A DNA stretch of 63,103 bases from Myxococcales bacterium (GCA_019637115.1 JAHBWH010000027.1:1-63103), one strand, 5' to 3'; positions 10,768 through 21,260 are shown, counted from the stretch's first letter. Numbers and translations are program-made. The notes: generated by a model from the letters alone, not told the origin.

Positions 10768-10821
10768 GCTCGCGGAGCGGCGGAATGGGTCGCGACGCCA
10801 ACTCAGAGCGGCGCAATTAGC

Positions 10822-10850
10822 GAGGCCCGGCGAGGAGCTCGCCGGGCCTC
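10822..10850 (+). terminator. Perfect 12-bp hairpin after the two-component operon
   Basis: GAGGCCCGGCGA pairs perfectly with TCGCCGGGCCTC around the loop GGAGC. It lies 55 bp after the kinase stop. The following sequence (TGGGGTGC) is not T-rich, so intrinsic termination is likely but not certain. Confidence 0.65.
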
Positions 10851-10989
10851 TGGGGTGCATTGGGTGTTGTGCTGGGGTCGAGTCCGCGGCGCGTCTCCGC
10901 GCTTGCGGCTCCACCGAGGCCGAGGCCTCGGCGCCCCGCGCCAGGTCGGGTGAACGTGGCGCGAAGGGGTCGAGATGGGCGCTTTGTCC

Positions 10990-11009
10990 GTAACTCACGC
11001 AAGAGTTAC
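10990..11009. promoter_or_regulatory. Inverted repeat GTAACTC-N6-GAGTTAC
   Basis: A perfect 7-bp dyad with spacer ACGCAA in the 317-bp gap 10851-11167. Further dyads follow (CCGCGG arms near 11057-11080). The dyad lies about 160 bp before the GTG at 11168 and is a candidate transcription-factor site. I see no coding sequence in this gap. Confidence 0.4.
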
Positions 11010-11167
11010 TATGCGGCCCCGGCCACGGCAAGCACAAAAGCGTGGCCCCCGCGGTGGCATGCCCCCGCGGACCACGAACGCACTTCGATCTCTCCATGAA
11101 ATCCGCTATTTGAAGGCGATCGAAGACCGTCGACGACAGACCCGGCGGGCCGCGCTACGCTCCGAGG

Positions 11168-12022
11168 GTGGACGACACGCTTCGCCTGCTCGAGGTGGTG
11201 CGCCGGGAGCTCGGCGCCGATGATGCGCGCGTGGAGATCGGGGGTCGCGACCCTGGCGAGGACGTCGTGTGGTGCGCCGTCGAGGAGCGCCGGCTGGTCG
11301 TCATCTTCGACTCGCCGCCCGAGGCGCCGCTCGAGGAGCTCCGCGAGCGGCTGCGCGTCATCGTCCGCGCCTTCCCCACGACCCTCGAGCCGCGGGAGAA
11401 GCCTCGTCGCTCGATCGAGCCGCAGCGGGCGCTCGACGACGCGCTGGACATCCTGGCGCAGCAGGCCACGGCCACGCACGCGATCGTCATCGACGACTCG
11501 TCTCCCGTCATCTGGGGCAGCTCGGATCTCGAGCGGGGCCCCGAGGACATCGACGACGCGAAGCTCGCGGCGGAGGCGCTGACGCTCGCCTCCGCCGCCG
11601 GCATGGACCTCGCGGCGCACCTCGCGGGCGCGTCGAAGGAGCCGATGCCCGAAGAGCTGCAGCGCCTCATCCGGCAGCTCCACGTCGCGTCGGAGCACCA
11701 GGCGCGCGACATCGCGCGCTGGCGTGACGTGCTGAGGGTCTCCGCCGCGCTCGTCACGCTGCGCGACTCGATCGCGCGCGAGCCGACAGCGACGCGCTTC
11801 GCGCTCCACGACCCCGACCTCGCCATGCTCGCCCGCGGCTTCGGGAACATCTATTGGATGCTCCTCGTCTTCGACCGCGCGGGCTTCAGCGAGCTGCACG
11901 CCGAGGCGGCGATGATCCATGCGTCGCCGTGGATCGAGAAGCTCGTGACGGCGCTGCCGCCAGTCGATCCGAGCGGCGGTGGTGGTCGCGTGGCCACGCT
12001 GCGCCGGCTTCGCCCGGTCTGA
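11168..12022 (+). CDS. Hypothetical protein
   Basis: A 284-residue protein from GTG 11168. No family is recognised. The centre contains ATHAIVIDDSSPVIWGSSDLERGPED and the C-terminal part FGNIYWMLLVFDRAGFSELHAEAAMIHA, an alternation of short strands and helices reminiscent of Roadblock/LC7-type small-GTPase-associated folds, but the match is weak. There is no signal peptide or membrane segment, so it is probably cytoplasmic. It converges with the DAG-repeat lipoprotein gene, whose stop lies 99 bp away. Codon use is like that of its neighbours, which supports a real gene. Confidence 0.75.
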   Translation: MDDTLRLLEVVRRELGADDARVEIGGRDPGEDVVWCAVEERRLVVIFDSPPEAPLEELRERLRVIVRAFPTTLEPREKPRRSIEPQRALDDALDILAQQATATHAIVIDDSSPVIWGSSDLERGPEDIDDAKLAAEALTLASAAGMDLAAHLAGASKEPMPEELQRLIRQLHVASEHQARDIARWRDVLRVSAALVTLRDSIAREPTATRFALHDPDLAMLARGFGNIYWMLLVFDRAGFSELHAEAAMIHASPWIEKLVTALPPVDPSGGGGRVATLRRLRPV

Positions 12023-12121
12023 GCCGGGAGCTCGCGACCGCGCTGCCGGATGGATGGCTCGGCTCGCCGGGCGCCATGCGGATGGCCGCCAGCAGCGCGT
12101 TCGTGCTCTGCGGGTAGAAGG

Positions 12122-12673
12122 CTAAGGCTCGGGGCGTTTGCAGATGCAGATGCGATCGTTGGGTGACTGGTCGCATCGACGGCTCGCGCCCCGCTGGCAG
12201 AGGTTGCTCGAGGGCCCGTTGTCCCACGCCTCGAGGCACGTCGTGCCCGCGAGCGCACAGGCGGCGTCGCAGTTCGGGACGGCCCCGTCGAAGTTCACGT
12301 AGAACTCGCAGCGGTCACCGTCGCCTTCGCGGTCGCAGTCGAGGAAGCCCGGGGCCGCGCCGAAGAGCTCGGCGCAGGTCTCGACGGCGCCCGCGTCGAA
12401 GCCCGCGTCGAAGCCCGCGTCGAAGCCCGCGTCGAAGCCCGCGTCGAACCCGGCGTCGATTCCAGGGTCCACGGGCCCCGCATCGAATCCGCCGTCGCGC
12501 TCCGGCGGCACCCGCGTGTCACCCGCGTCGCCGCCATCGGCGATTGTCTGCCCACCATCCGCGAAGCGGCTCGACCCCGCGAGCCCCGTCGGGTCCACCG
12601 CGCACCCGAGCCACAAGAGCGAGACGACGCGCCACACGCGGACAGGATACCCGATATCGCCAGCGCGGCTCAT
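12122..12673 (-). CDS. Lipoprotein with DAG-repeat linker
   Basis: From ATG 12673 the product is 183 residues. It opens MSRAGDIGYPVRVWRVVSLLWLGC, with lipobox LWLGC; an alternative GTG at 12637 would give only a 12-residue signal. A linker of repeated FDAG units follows, encoded by six copies of a 12-bp repeat (12391-12462). The C-terminal domain is Cys-rich (ETCAELFG, FLDCDREGDGDRCEFY, CDAACALAGTTC, RRCDQ, ICICK), suggesting a small disulphide-bonded surface domain. Asp/Ala/Gly-rich linkers are common in secreted lipoproteins of Sandaracinus-like myxobacteria. The ligand or function is unknown. Confidence 0.8.
   Translation of the reverse strand: MSRAGDIGYPVRVWRVVSLLWLGCAVDPTGLAGSSRFADGGQTIADGGDAGDTRVPPERDGGFDAGPVDPGIDAGFDAGFDAGFDAGFDAGFDAGAVETCAELFGAAPGFLDCDREGDGDRCEFYVNFDGAVPNCDAACALAGTTCLEAWDNGPSSNLCQRGASRRCDQSPNDRICICKRPEP
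12391..12462 (-). repeat. 12-bp tandem repeat inside coding sequence
   Basis: Six near-identical copies of a 12-bp unit (GCGTCGAAGCCC on the plus strand) encode the FDAG linker of the lipoprotein. The unit keeps the reading frame, so copy number could vary without frameshift. Confidence 0.85.
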
Positions 12674-12813
12674 TCGAGATGGCTCCGCGTTCACGAGGCG
12701 CCCGTTGGGCGAGGTCAGGACACCAGCCAGGTGACGAAGACGGCGAGCGCGACGGCGCGCGCGTGCTTCGAAGCCGATGCGCAGCGGGATTGGGCGCGTG
12801 CTATTCTCAGCAT

Positions 12814-13056
12814 GTGAGCGATGCGGAGTTCGACAAGCGCGCTGAGGAGCGCCGCGGGCGGTTGACGGGGGGCGTCGCGCGCTCGTTCGACGAGCTCGAG
12901 AGGGCGTCCCTCGAGTTCTGGAGCCGCGCGTCCTACGCCTCGAAGCTTCAAGCCACGCACGACGCGATCGTGGAAGCATGGATAGTTCAGGGGCGGCATG
13001 GACCTCCACCCAGATTTGACGGATCTACTTGGGGCGTTCTCAAGCTCGGGTGTTGA
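12814..13056 (+). CDS. Small protein paired with second nucleotidyltransferase
   Basis: An 80-residue protein starting at GTG 12814 (MSDAEFDKRAEERRG); the ATG at 12812 is out of frame and stops at once. It has the helical core ARSFDELERASLEFWSRASYASKL and ends GPPPRFDGSTWGVLKLGC. It overlaps the nucleotidyltransferase start at 12998 by 59 bp. The layout copies that of the pair at 2442-3249, though the two small proteins share little obvious sequence. It is a likely translational partner; the role (antitoxin, adaptor) is unproven. Confidence 0.65.
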   Translation: MSDAEFDKRAEERRGRLTGGVARSFDELERASLEFWSRASYASKLQATHDAIVEAWIVQGRHGPPPRFDGSTWGVLKLGC

Positions 13057-13447
13057 GTATCTCGTCGTGGGGGGGTGGGCGGTTGCCGTGCACTCGGAGC
13101 CACGGTTCACGAAGGACCTCGACCTCCTGATTGGGCCGTCGCCGGAGAACCTGGAACGCGCCGCAGAGGCGCTGCAACGCTTCGGTGCGCCCATGTCGAT
13201 CGTCGAGCAGGCGCGCTCGCTCGGGCCGGACGAGTTCTTGTTTTTCGGCACGCCCCCCACGAGAGTCGATCTGCTTCGCGCGATCCCAGGGGTCGACTTC
13301 GCCGAGGCGTTCGGCCGCCGCGTCGACGTGGCCTGGGCGGGCACCGTCGTCCATGTGATCGGGAAGGCGGACCTCATCGCCGCGAAGCGCGCGGCTGGAC
13401 GCGAGAGGGATCTGCGCGATCTCCGAGCGCTCGAGCGAGAACGTTGA
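12998..13447 (+). CDS. Nucleotidyltransferase-fold protein (DUF6036-like)
   Basis: A 149-residue protein. YLVVGGWAVAVHSEPRFTKDLDLLIG carries the nucleotidyltransferase signature GG (25-26) and the metal pair D40-x-D42. A later VIGKADLIAAKRAAGRERDLRDLRAL matches the conserved K/R-D segment of this group. It is shorter than the copy at 2671. The start at ATG 12998 lies inside the small upstream gene. Both catalytic Asp residues are present, so activity is plausible. Known relatives occur as toxins (MenT/AbiEii-like) or as uncharacterised pairs; no direct evidence for toxicity is visible here. Confidence 0.8.
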   Translation: MDLHPDLTDLLGAFSSSGVEYLVVGGWAVAVHSEPRFTKDLDLLIGPSPENLERAAEALQRFGAPMSIVEQARSLGPDEFLFFGTPPTRVDLLRAIPGVDFAEAFGRRVDVAWAGTVVHVIGKADLIAAKRAAGRERDLRDLRALERER

Positions 13448-13536
13448 CGCGTCGCCAGTGACGCCCAAGCGTTACCGACCGCGCCAGGGCCCGAAGCCCT
13501 CGACGCCGGCGACGCCCGCACGCTACAACCGAGGCC

Positions 13537-15057
13537 GTGCCCGTCGGTCCGCATTTGCTCGGAACGGACGTCGCGCGCGAGCTCGGCTCGCTCGCGCTCA
13601 GCGTCGTGCCGACCGAGAACCCGATGCTCGGGCTGCGCGCCGCGCAGTGGCGCAACGCGCTGGTCCGCGTCGGGCTGAGCGTCCCCCTCTGGGCCGTGCA
13701 CGACCTCGGCATGCTCGCGTGTGTCGATCCCGAGTCGGTCCCCATCGGGCCGCGCGCTTCCGTCCCCCGCACCCAGCTCGCCGGCCCGCTCGGCGACGCG
13801 CTGCGCGCCTACGCCGAGACGCTCCGCGAGCTCGGCGAGTCCGAGGTCACCGAGAAGGCCCGCCAGTGGCGGCTCTCCGACGACCTCATCGCGGTGCTGC
13901 TGCTGCGCGTCCTCGGCCCCCTCTGGGAGCGCTTCCGCGGCGCGCACCTCGCGACCGGCAACCCCGCCATCCTGCCCCTCGACCCCGAGGTCTACCGCGA
14001 TCTCGATCCGCAGCTCCCCGAGCTCTTCGCGAGCGCCGACCGGAGCGACGACCTCGGGTTCCTCCAGCACGTCGCCCGCGAGCGGCTGCGCCTGGTCACC
14101 GCGGTCGAGCAGATCGACCTCGACACCCTCCGCCTGCTCGGCATGTTCGGCGCCGAGGCCAACGCCGCGGGCGCGCTTCAAATGCTCGATCTGCTGAACG
14201 TCTTCGAGTCTCCGGAGGCGAACGACGTCGTCAACTTCTCGCTCGACCTGCTGCCGAGCGTCCTCGAGACCAAGCGCGCGAGCGGCCAGCAGACCTTCAG
14301 CGTCGACGGCTACTCCGGCGTCGAGCGCCGCGGTACGCTCGACTCGCTCGTGCTCAGCGAGCTCGCCTTCGACCCCGACCTCTTCGACCGCCGCTTCGCC
14401 GAGAACGAGGTCTTCTACTACGCGCGAGAGAAGCAGCACGAAGAGGATCGGCGCCTGCACTACATCTGCGTCGACGCGAGCGCCTCGATGCGCGGACAGC
14501 GGAGCGTCTTCGCGCGCGGCCTCGCGCTCACGCTGATCAAGAAGCTCCTCCTCCAAGGCGAGGACGTCTACTTCCGCTTCTTCGACTCGCGCCTCTACGA
14601 CGTCCACCACGCGCGCCGCGGTCGCAGCGACACCGGGGGCATCAGCGTCCCCTACGTGCTCTGCTTCAAGGGCGAGCGCGGCCGCAACTACGCCAAGGTC
14701 TTCGGCATGCTCGCGAACGACCTGCAGCGCCTGCAGCGCCGCGAGCGCCGGCAGCCCATCGTCTATCTGCTGACGCACGCGCAATGCCACGTCCCGCTCG
14801 ACACCGTCGAGCGGCTCCGCAACATCGCGCGCCTCTACGGGGTCTTCATGCTGCCGAGCACGGGCGAGCTCGACCTCGAGTACCTCCACCGGCTCCACAC
14901 CGTCCAGGTCGTCGACGCCGCCGCGCTCGCGCAGCGCGACGCCCGCGCCGCGCGCGCCCTCGAGATCGTCGACGACGCGACGAAGGACGAGCGCCGCTCG
15001 CACGTCGCGCCAGCGCCCGAGCCTCGCGCCTCGATCCCGCCGGGCGAGCTCCGCTGA
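13537..15057 (+). CDS. VWA domain-containing protein (CoxE-like)
   Basis: A 506-residue cytoplasmic protein from GTG 13537. The first 300 residues are helical and unrecognised. From about 305 a von Willebrand factor A domain begins: HYICVDASASMRG has the metal-ion-dependent adhesion site DASAS (313-317), followed by GEDVYFRFFDSRLYDVH and PIVYLLTHAQCHVP. Proteins of this layout often work with MoxR-type AAA ATPases in assembling metal centres or complexes, but no MoxR gene is adjacent here. It ends 91 bp before the ornithine cyclodeaminase-family gene. Function beyond metal-dependent protein contact is unknown. Confidence 0.8.
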   Translation: MPVGPHLLGTDVARELGSLALSVVPTENPMLGLRAAQWRNALVRVGLSVPLWAVHDLGMLACVDPESVPIGPRASVPRTQLAGPLGDALRAYAETLRELGESEVTEKARQWRLSDDLIAVLLLRVLGPLWERFRGAHLATGNPAILPLDPEVYRDLDPQLPELFASADRSDDLGFLQHVARERLRLVTAVEQIDLDTLRLLGMFGAEANAAGALQMLDLLNVFESPEANDVVNFSLDLLPSVLETKRASGQQTFSVDGYSGVERRGTLDSLVLSELAFDPDLFDRRFAENEVFYYAREKQHEEDRRLHYICVDASASMRGQRSVFARGLALTLIKKLLLQGEDVYFRFFDSRLYDVHHARRGRSDTGGISVPYVLCFKGERGRNYAKVFGMLANDLQRLQRRERRQPIVYLLTHAQCHVPLDTVERLRNIARLYGVFMLPSTGELDLEYLHRLHTVQVVDAAALAQRDARAARALEIVDDATKDERRSHVAPAPEPRASIPPGELR

Positions 15058-15148
15058 GCCGAGAGCTCCGCGGAGGTCGGCGGTGACCGCCGCATCCTGT
15101 GGCGAGGTACTGGCGAGCGTCCCTCGAAGGAAGGTATGAAGCGCCCCG

Positions 15149-16114
15149 ATGCGCACCACCCTCATCCTCACCCGCCGCGACGTCGAGTCCCTCGCCGACA
15201 TGAAGGTCGCGGTCGACGCGGTCGAGTCCGCCTTCGCCGCCCACGCGCGCGGTGAGGCCAAGATGCCCGCGAAGGTCTACCTCGATCTGCCCGAGCACGA
15301 CGGCGACTTCCGCGCGATGCCCTCCACCGTCGGCGACGTCGCGGGCGTGAAGTGGGTGAACTCCCACCCGAAGAACCCAGAGCGCTTCGCGCTCCCGAGC
15401 GTGATGGGCGTCTACATCCTCTCGGATCCCGCGAGCGCCTATCCGCTCGCCGTCCTCGACGCGACGCTGCTCACCGCGCTGCGCACGGGGGCCTCCGCGG
15501 GGGTCGCCTCGAAGCACCTCTGCGCGGCGCCCCCGAAGACCGTCGGCTTCGTCGGCGCTGGGGTCCAAGCCCGCTTCCTCCACGCCGCACACGTCGCGGT
15601 CTTCGGCCCCACCTTCGAGTCCATCTTCGCCGACCGGAGCCCCGAGGTGGCCGAGGCGCTCGCGGCGGAGCTCGGTGGCCGCGCCGGCACCGTCGAAGAG
15701 GCCGCGGGCTGCGACGTGGTCTGCACCTCGACCCCCTCGCGCGCGCCGGTCGTCTCCCGCGCGTTCGTGCGGGACGGCGCCCACATCAACGCGATGGGCG
15801 CCGACGGGCCCGGCAAGCAGGAGCTCGACCCGCAGATCCTCTTGGACGCGTTCGTCGTCATCGACGAGCCCCACCAGGCCGAGCACTCGGGAGAGATCAA
15901 CGTGCCGATCCACGACGGGGCGTACGCCCTCGACCGCGTCGCGGGGACGCTCGGCGAGATCATCGTCGGGGCGCGGTCGGTCGACCGCGCCAAGCTCACC
16001 GTCTTCGACTCCACGGGCTTGGCCATCCAGGACGCCGCCCTCGCCGCGCGCCTCGTGCAGGCCGCTCACGCGCAGGGTGTCGGCACCGCGATCGATCTCG
16101 TCGGCGCGAGCTGA
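15149..16114 (+). CDS. Ornithine cyclodeaminase / mu-crystallin family protein
   Basis: A 321-residue NAD(P)-dependent enzyme. The N-terminal part has VKWVNSHPKNPERFALPSVMGVYIL and TALRTGASAGVASKHL, typical of the family; the Rossmann motif GFVGAGVQARFLHAA lies near residue 132. The family includes ornithine cyclodeaminase, archaeal-type alanine dehydrogenase, ketimine reductase and lysine cyclodeaminase, which cannot be separated by eye. Length is normal. It converges with the malic enzyme gene, with two hairpins between. A role in amino-acid or imine reduction is likely; the precise substrate is open. Confidence 0.88.
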   Translation: MRTTLILTRRDVESLADMKVAVDAVESAFAAHARGEAKMPAKVYLDLPEHDGDFRAMPSTVGDVAGVKWVNSHPKNPERFALPSVMGVYILSDPASAYPLAVLDATLLTALRTGASAGVASKHLCAAPPKTVGFVGAGVQARFLHAAHVAVFGPTFESIFADRSPEVAEALAAELGGRAGTVEEAAGCDVVCTSTPSRAPVVSRAFVRDGAHINAMGADGPGKQELDPQILLDAFVVIDEPHQAEHSGEINVPIHDGAYALDRVAGTLGEIIVGARSVDRAKLTVFDSTGLAIQDAALAARLVQAAHAQGVGTAIDLVGAS

Positions 16115-16161
16115 GCTCCGATGGCGCGGAGCTCCGATGAACGTGCGCCCCTGAGCCATCG

Positions 16162-16182
16162 CGGCGTGCCCGGAGCACGCCG
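16162..16182 (+). terminator. Hairpin between convergent genes (first)
   Basis: CGGCGTGC pairs perfectly with GCACGCCG around a 5-nt loop, 48 bp after the ornithine cyclodeaminase-family stop. There is no strong T-run, so the call rests on position and stem. Confidence 0.45.
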
Positions 16183-16226
16183 GCGCGACCGCTTCGGTCC
16201 CTGGACGTCGTCGGCGGGGGAGGCGC

Positions 16227-16248
16227 CGCGGGGCGTCTCGGCCCCGCG
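16227..16248 (-). terminator. Hairpin between convergent genes (second)
   Basis: CGCGGGGC pairs perfectly with GCCCCGCG around a 6-nt loop, 22 bp past the malic enzyme stop when read on the minus strand. There is no clear T-run. Confidence 0.4.
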
Positions 16249-16269
16249 AGTGAACGCGTAGCGTACGGC

Positions 16270-18045
16270 TCAGGTGCCGACGAAGGGGAGGTACTCGGGC
16301 TTCCAGAAGCGGGCCTCGACGTAGCGGAGCGCCTGGGTTTCGTCCGCCGGGAGGCCGTCCTTCTGCGCGACGCCGTCGGCGACGGCGGCGAGGAGGACCG
16401 CGGCAGCCACGCGGCGCGAGGTCTCTTGCAGGTCGTCGACCGGCGGGTAGATGCGGCCTTCGTCGAGGTAGCGCTCGCGGGTGTAGGTCGCGAGCGCGTA
16501 GGCCGCGGCGCGGACCATGCCGTCGGTGATCTTCCGAGCGTCCGAGAGGATCGCGCCCATGCCGAGGCCCGGGAAGATGAAGGCGTTGTTGCCCTGGCCG
16601 ATGGCGACGAGCTTGCCCTCCCAGCGTACGTCGCCGAAGGGCGAGCCGGTGGCGACGCGCGCCTTGCCGTCGGTCCAGGCGAGCACCTCGGCCGGGTGGG
16701 CCTCGCTGCTCGTCGTGGGGTTCGAGAGCGGGAAGACGATCGGGCGCGCGTGGTTCTGCGCGACCGCGCGCACGACGGCCTCGTCGAAGGCGCCGGGCTG
16801 GCCGGAGAGGCCGAGCAGCACGGTGGCGCCGCCGCTCACGACCGTCTCGAGGAGGTCGGGCGTGTCGCGCTCGATCTTCCAATCGGCGATGCGGCTCTTC
16901 GGCTGCGCGAAGGGCGCCTTGTACGACTCCATGTTGCGGCCCTCGAGCAGCAGGCCGCGGCTGTCGAGCACGAAGACCTTGGCGTGCGCCTCTTCGCGGC
17001 TGAGCCCCGCCTGCATCAGGCCGTCGACGATCGCCGCCGCGACGCCGACGCCGCCGGCGCCCGCGCCGTGGATGACGAAGGTGTGGTCCTGGATGCGCTC
17101 GGACTCGAGCGCGCACGCCTGGAGCACGCCCGCGAGCGCGACCGCGCCGGTGCCCTGGATGTCGTCGTTGAAGCTCGGGACGACGTCGCGGTAGCGCTCG
17201 AGCACGTCGAAGGCCGCGCCCTTGGCGAGGTCCTCCCACTGGATCACGGCCTTCGGCCAGCGGTGCTTGATCGACGTGACGAAGCGGTCGACGAAGTCGT
17301 CGTACTCGGCGCCGCGCAGGCGGCGCTGCCGCACGCCGAGGTAGCGGGGGTCGTTGATGAGGTCGATGCGATCGGTCCCGACGTCGAGCGCGACGGGCAT
17401 CGTGTGGAAGGGGCTGACGCCGCCAGCCACGGTGTAGAGCGCCAGCTTGCCGATCGGGATCGCGAGGCCGCCGTAGCCTTGGTCGCCGATGCCGAGGATC
17501 GCCGACGAGTCGGTCGCGACGATCATGCGGACGTCGCCCATCGGGTAGCTGCGCACCGTGCCCTCGGCGCGGTGGATGTTGATGGGCGAGAACGAGAGGC
17601 CGCGCGGGTTCTGGTAGATGTGGCTGTACTGCTGCACCGCCTTGCCGACCGTCGGCGTGTAGACGATCGGCAGCATCTCCTCGAGGTGCGCCTCGAGCAG
17701 GGCGTAGAAGAGCAGCTCTTGGCGCTCCTGGATCTCGCGCAGGAACTGGTACTTCGCCAGATCCGACGGCTGCGCGCGGAAGCCGTCGTAGACCCGCGCC
17801 GCCTGGTCGGCGAGCGTCTCGACCTGCGGTGGCAGCAGGCCGTCGAGCTCGAGGCTGATGCGCTCCTCCTGCGTGAACGCCGTGCCCTTGTTGGTCAGCA
17901 CGAGGCGCAGGAGCGCGATGCCGCGGAGGTTGACCTCCATATAACGGCGGCCGGACGGATCCTTCTTCAGGTCGAAGTAGGGCGTCACGGGGCGGCGCTC
18001 GGTCTTCTGTGTCTTGCGCGGCGTGGTGGTGCTCGTGTCGGTCAT
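16270..18045 (-). CDS. maeA: NAD-dependent malic enzyme
   Basis: A 591-residue enzyme that decarboxylates malate to pyruvate. It belongs to the long (animal/ScfA-like) class: EAHLEEMLPIVYTPTVGKAVQQYS holds the catalytic Tyr, VVPSFNDDIQGTGAVALAGVLQ the metal-binding Asp residues, and FVIHGAGAGGVGVAAAIVDGL the NAD-binding motif. Length is usual for the class. It lies last in a co-directional run behind the leucine genes, 158 bp after leuB, and could supply pyruvate for the citramalate and acetohydroxyacid steps encoded upstream. NAD versus NADP preference is inferred from class only. Confidence 0.94.
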   Translation of the reverse strand: MTDTSTTTPRKTQKTERRPVTPYFDLKKDPSGRRYMEVNLRGIALLRLVLTNKGTAFTQEERISLELDGLLPPQVETLADQAARVYDGFRAQPSDLAKYQFLREIQERQELLFYALLEAHLEEMLPIVYTPTVGKAVQQYSHIYQNPRGLSFSPINIHRAEGTVRSYPMGDVRMIVATDSSAILGIGDQGYGGLAIPIGKLALYTVAGGVSPFHTMPVALDVGTDRIDLINDPRYLGVRQRRLRGAEYDDFVDRFVTSIKHRWPKAVIQWEDLAKGAAFDVLERYRDVVPSFNDDIQGTGAVALAGVLQACALESERIQDHTFVIHGAGAGGVGVAAAIVDGLMQAGLSREEAHAKVFVLDSRGLLLEGRNMESYKAPFAQPKSRIADWKIERDTPDLLETVVSGGATVLLGLSGQPGAFDEAVVRAVAQNHARPIVFPLSNPTTSSEAHPAEVLAWTDGKARVATGSPFGDVRWEGKLVAIGQGNNAFIFPGLGMGAILSDARKITDGMVRAAAYALATYTRERYLDEGRIYPPVDDLQETSRRVAAAVLLAAVADGVAQKDGLPADETQALRYVEARFWKPEYLPFVGT

Positions 18046-18203
18046 GGTGTTCTCGATCTGGCTCGTGGCTCGCTCGCTCGAAGGTGGCGCGGTGCGGACC
18101 TGATGCGGACCTGGTGCGGACGTGGCGCGCGGACGTGGCGCGGGGTCGTGAGCTCTCGTGCGTGCCGGGGAGGTTGGGGGTGAGGGCGTGCCTCGATGGG
18201 GCC

Positions 18204-19259
18204 TCAGCCGAGGAGCGCCGCGACGATCGCGTCGCCCATCGCGGCGGTGCTCGCGTCGCCCCCGAGGTCGCGGGTGCGCGCCTTCGTGAGCGCCTGCTGC
18301 ACGGCCACCTCGAGCGCGTCGGCGGCCTCGGCTTGGTCGAGCGAGAGCCGCAGCATCATCGCGGCGCTGAGCACGGTCGCGACGGGGTTCGCCACGCCCT
18401 TGCCCGCGATGTCGGGCGCGCTGCCGTGGATCGGCTCGTAGAGCCCGGGCGCGCCGGGGTCGCCGAGCGAGGCCGAAGGCAGCAGACCGAGCGTGCCCGT
18501 CAGCACGGCGCCTTCGTCGCTGAGGATGTCGCCGAACATGTTGCCCGCGACGACGACGTCGAAGTCGGCGGGGCTCGTCACGAGGCGCATCGCCATCGAG
18601 TCGACGAGCTGGTGCTCGAGCTTCACGTCGGGGTGCCGCGCGCCGACCTCGGTCGCGACCGTGCGCCAGAGGCGCATCGAGGCGAGCACGTTGGCCTTGT
18701 CGATGCTCGTGACGTGCTTCTTGCGCTCAGCCGCGAGGCGGAAGGCCAGCTCCACCACCCGCTCCACCTCGGGGCGTGTGTAGACCATCGTGTCGAGGGC
18801 GCGCTCGCTGCCCTCTTCGCGCGGCTCGCCGAAGTAGATGCCGCCGGTCAGCTCCCGCACGAAGAGCAGGTCCACACCCTCGATGCGCTCGCGGCGCAGG
18901 GGCGAGGCGTCCTCGAGGCCCGGCCAGGCCTTCACGGGGCGGAGGTTCGCGTAGAGGCCGAGCGCCTTGCGGATCCGGAGCAGGCCCTGCTCCGGCCGCA
19001 CCTTGGCTTTGGGGTCGTCCCACTTCGGACCCCCGACGGCGCCGAGCAGGATCGCGTCCGCGCCGCGGCAGGCCGCCAGCGTCTCCTCGGGAAGCGGATC
19101 GCCGGTCGCGTCGATCGCCGCGCCGCCGATGAGGCGCTCGTCGAAGTCGAACGAGCGCCCGAAGCGCTTCGCGAGCGCGTCGAGGGCCTTCTTCGCTTCG
19201 GCGACGATCTCCACGCCGATGCCATCACCAGGGAGCAAGACGATCTTCTGAGCGCTCAT
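18204..19259 (-). CDS. leuB: 3-Isopropylmalate dehydrogenase
   Basis: A 351-residue enzyme that oxidatively decarboxylates 3-isopropylmalate in leucine synthesis; the same enzyme usually serves 3-methylmalate in the citramalate route. Signatures: VLLPGDGIGVEIV at the start, ELTGGIYFGEPR, TSIDKANVLASMRLWR and the metal site NMFGDILSDEGAVLTGTLGLLPSASLG. Length is usual. It follows cimA with a repeat-filled 301-bp gap, so it may have its own promoter or depend on read-through. Confidence 0.96.
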   Translation of the reverse strand: MSAQKIVLLPGDGIGVEIVAEAKKALDALAKRFGRSFDFDERLIGGAAIDATGDPLPEETLAACRGADAILLGAVGGPKWDDPKAKVRPEQGLLRIRKALGLYANLRPVKAWPGLEDASPLRRERIEGVDLLFVRELTGGIYFGEPREEGSERALDTMVYTRPEVERVVELAFRLAAERKKHVTSIDKANVLASMRLWRTVATEVGARHPDVKLEHQLVDSMAMRLVTSPADFDVVVAGNMFGDILSDEGAVLTGTLGLLPSASLGDPGAPGLYEPIHGSAPDIAGKGVANPVATVLSAAMMLRLSLDQAEAADALEVAVQQALTKARTRDLGGDASTAAMGDAIVAALLG

Positions 19260-19267
19260 GGGCTTGG

Positions 19268-19458
19268 GCTTTCTGTCGTCGGTCGTTCTGTCGTCGGGAT
19301 CGATCGTGCGAGGGTCGATCGTTCGGTCGTCGGGGGTCGAGCGTTCGAGGGTCAGTCGTTCGGTCGTCGGGGGTCGATCGTTCGAGGGTCAGTCGTTCGG
19401 TCGTTGGGGTCGATCGTTCGAGGTCGATCGTTCGAGGCTCGATCGTTCGGGGTTCGTA
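19268..19458. repeat. Degenerate GTCGATCGTTCG-type repeats between cimA and leuB
   Basis: The gap 19260-19560 carries many copies of short motifs such as GTCGATCGTTCGAGG and GTCAGTCGTTCGGTCGT, arranged in irregular tandem. GATCGTTCGA-like cores are partly self-complementary. No gene is visible in this gap. Confidence 0.75.
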
Positions 19459-19560
19459 TCAGAACGTGGGCGCCCGCGACGCGCGGAGCAACGAGGGCGT
19501 CGGCGTGGCCGAGGTCGAGGACGCCCGCGACGCGCGCGGTGCGCCGGCGGGAGCGAGGTC

Positions 19561-21231
<1,671 letters not shown>

Positions 21232-21260
21232 GATGCGCTCGTGGGGGAAGGCGGCGTCGC

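Noticed and set aside
12163-13056. 297-residue plus-strand frame
   Set aside because: Its first two thirds are antisense to the DAG-repeat lipoprotein; only the last 80 residues from GTG 12814 have gene-like content.
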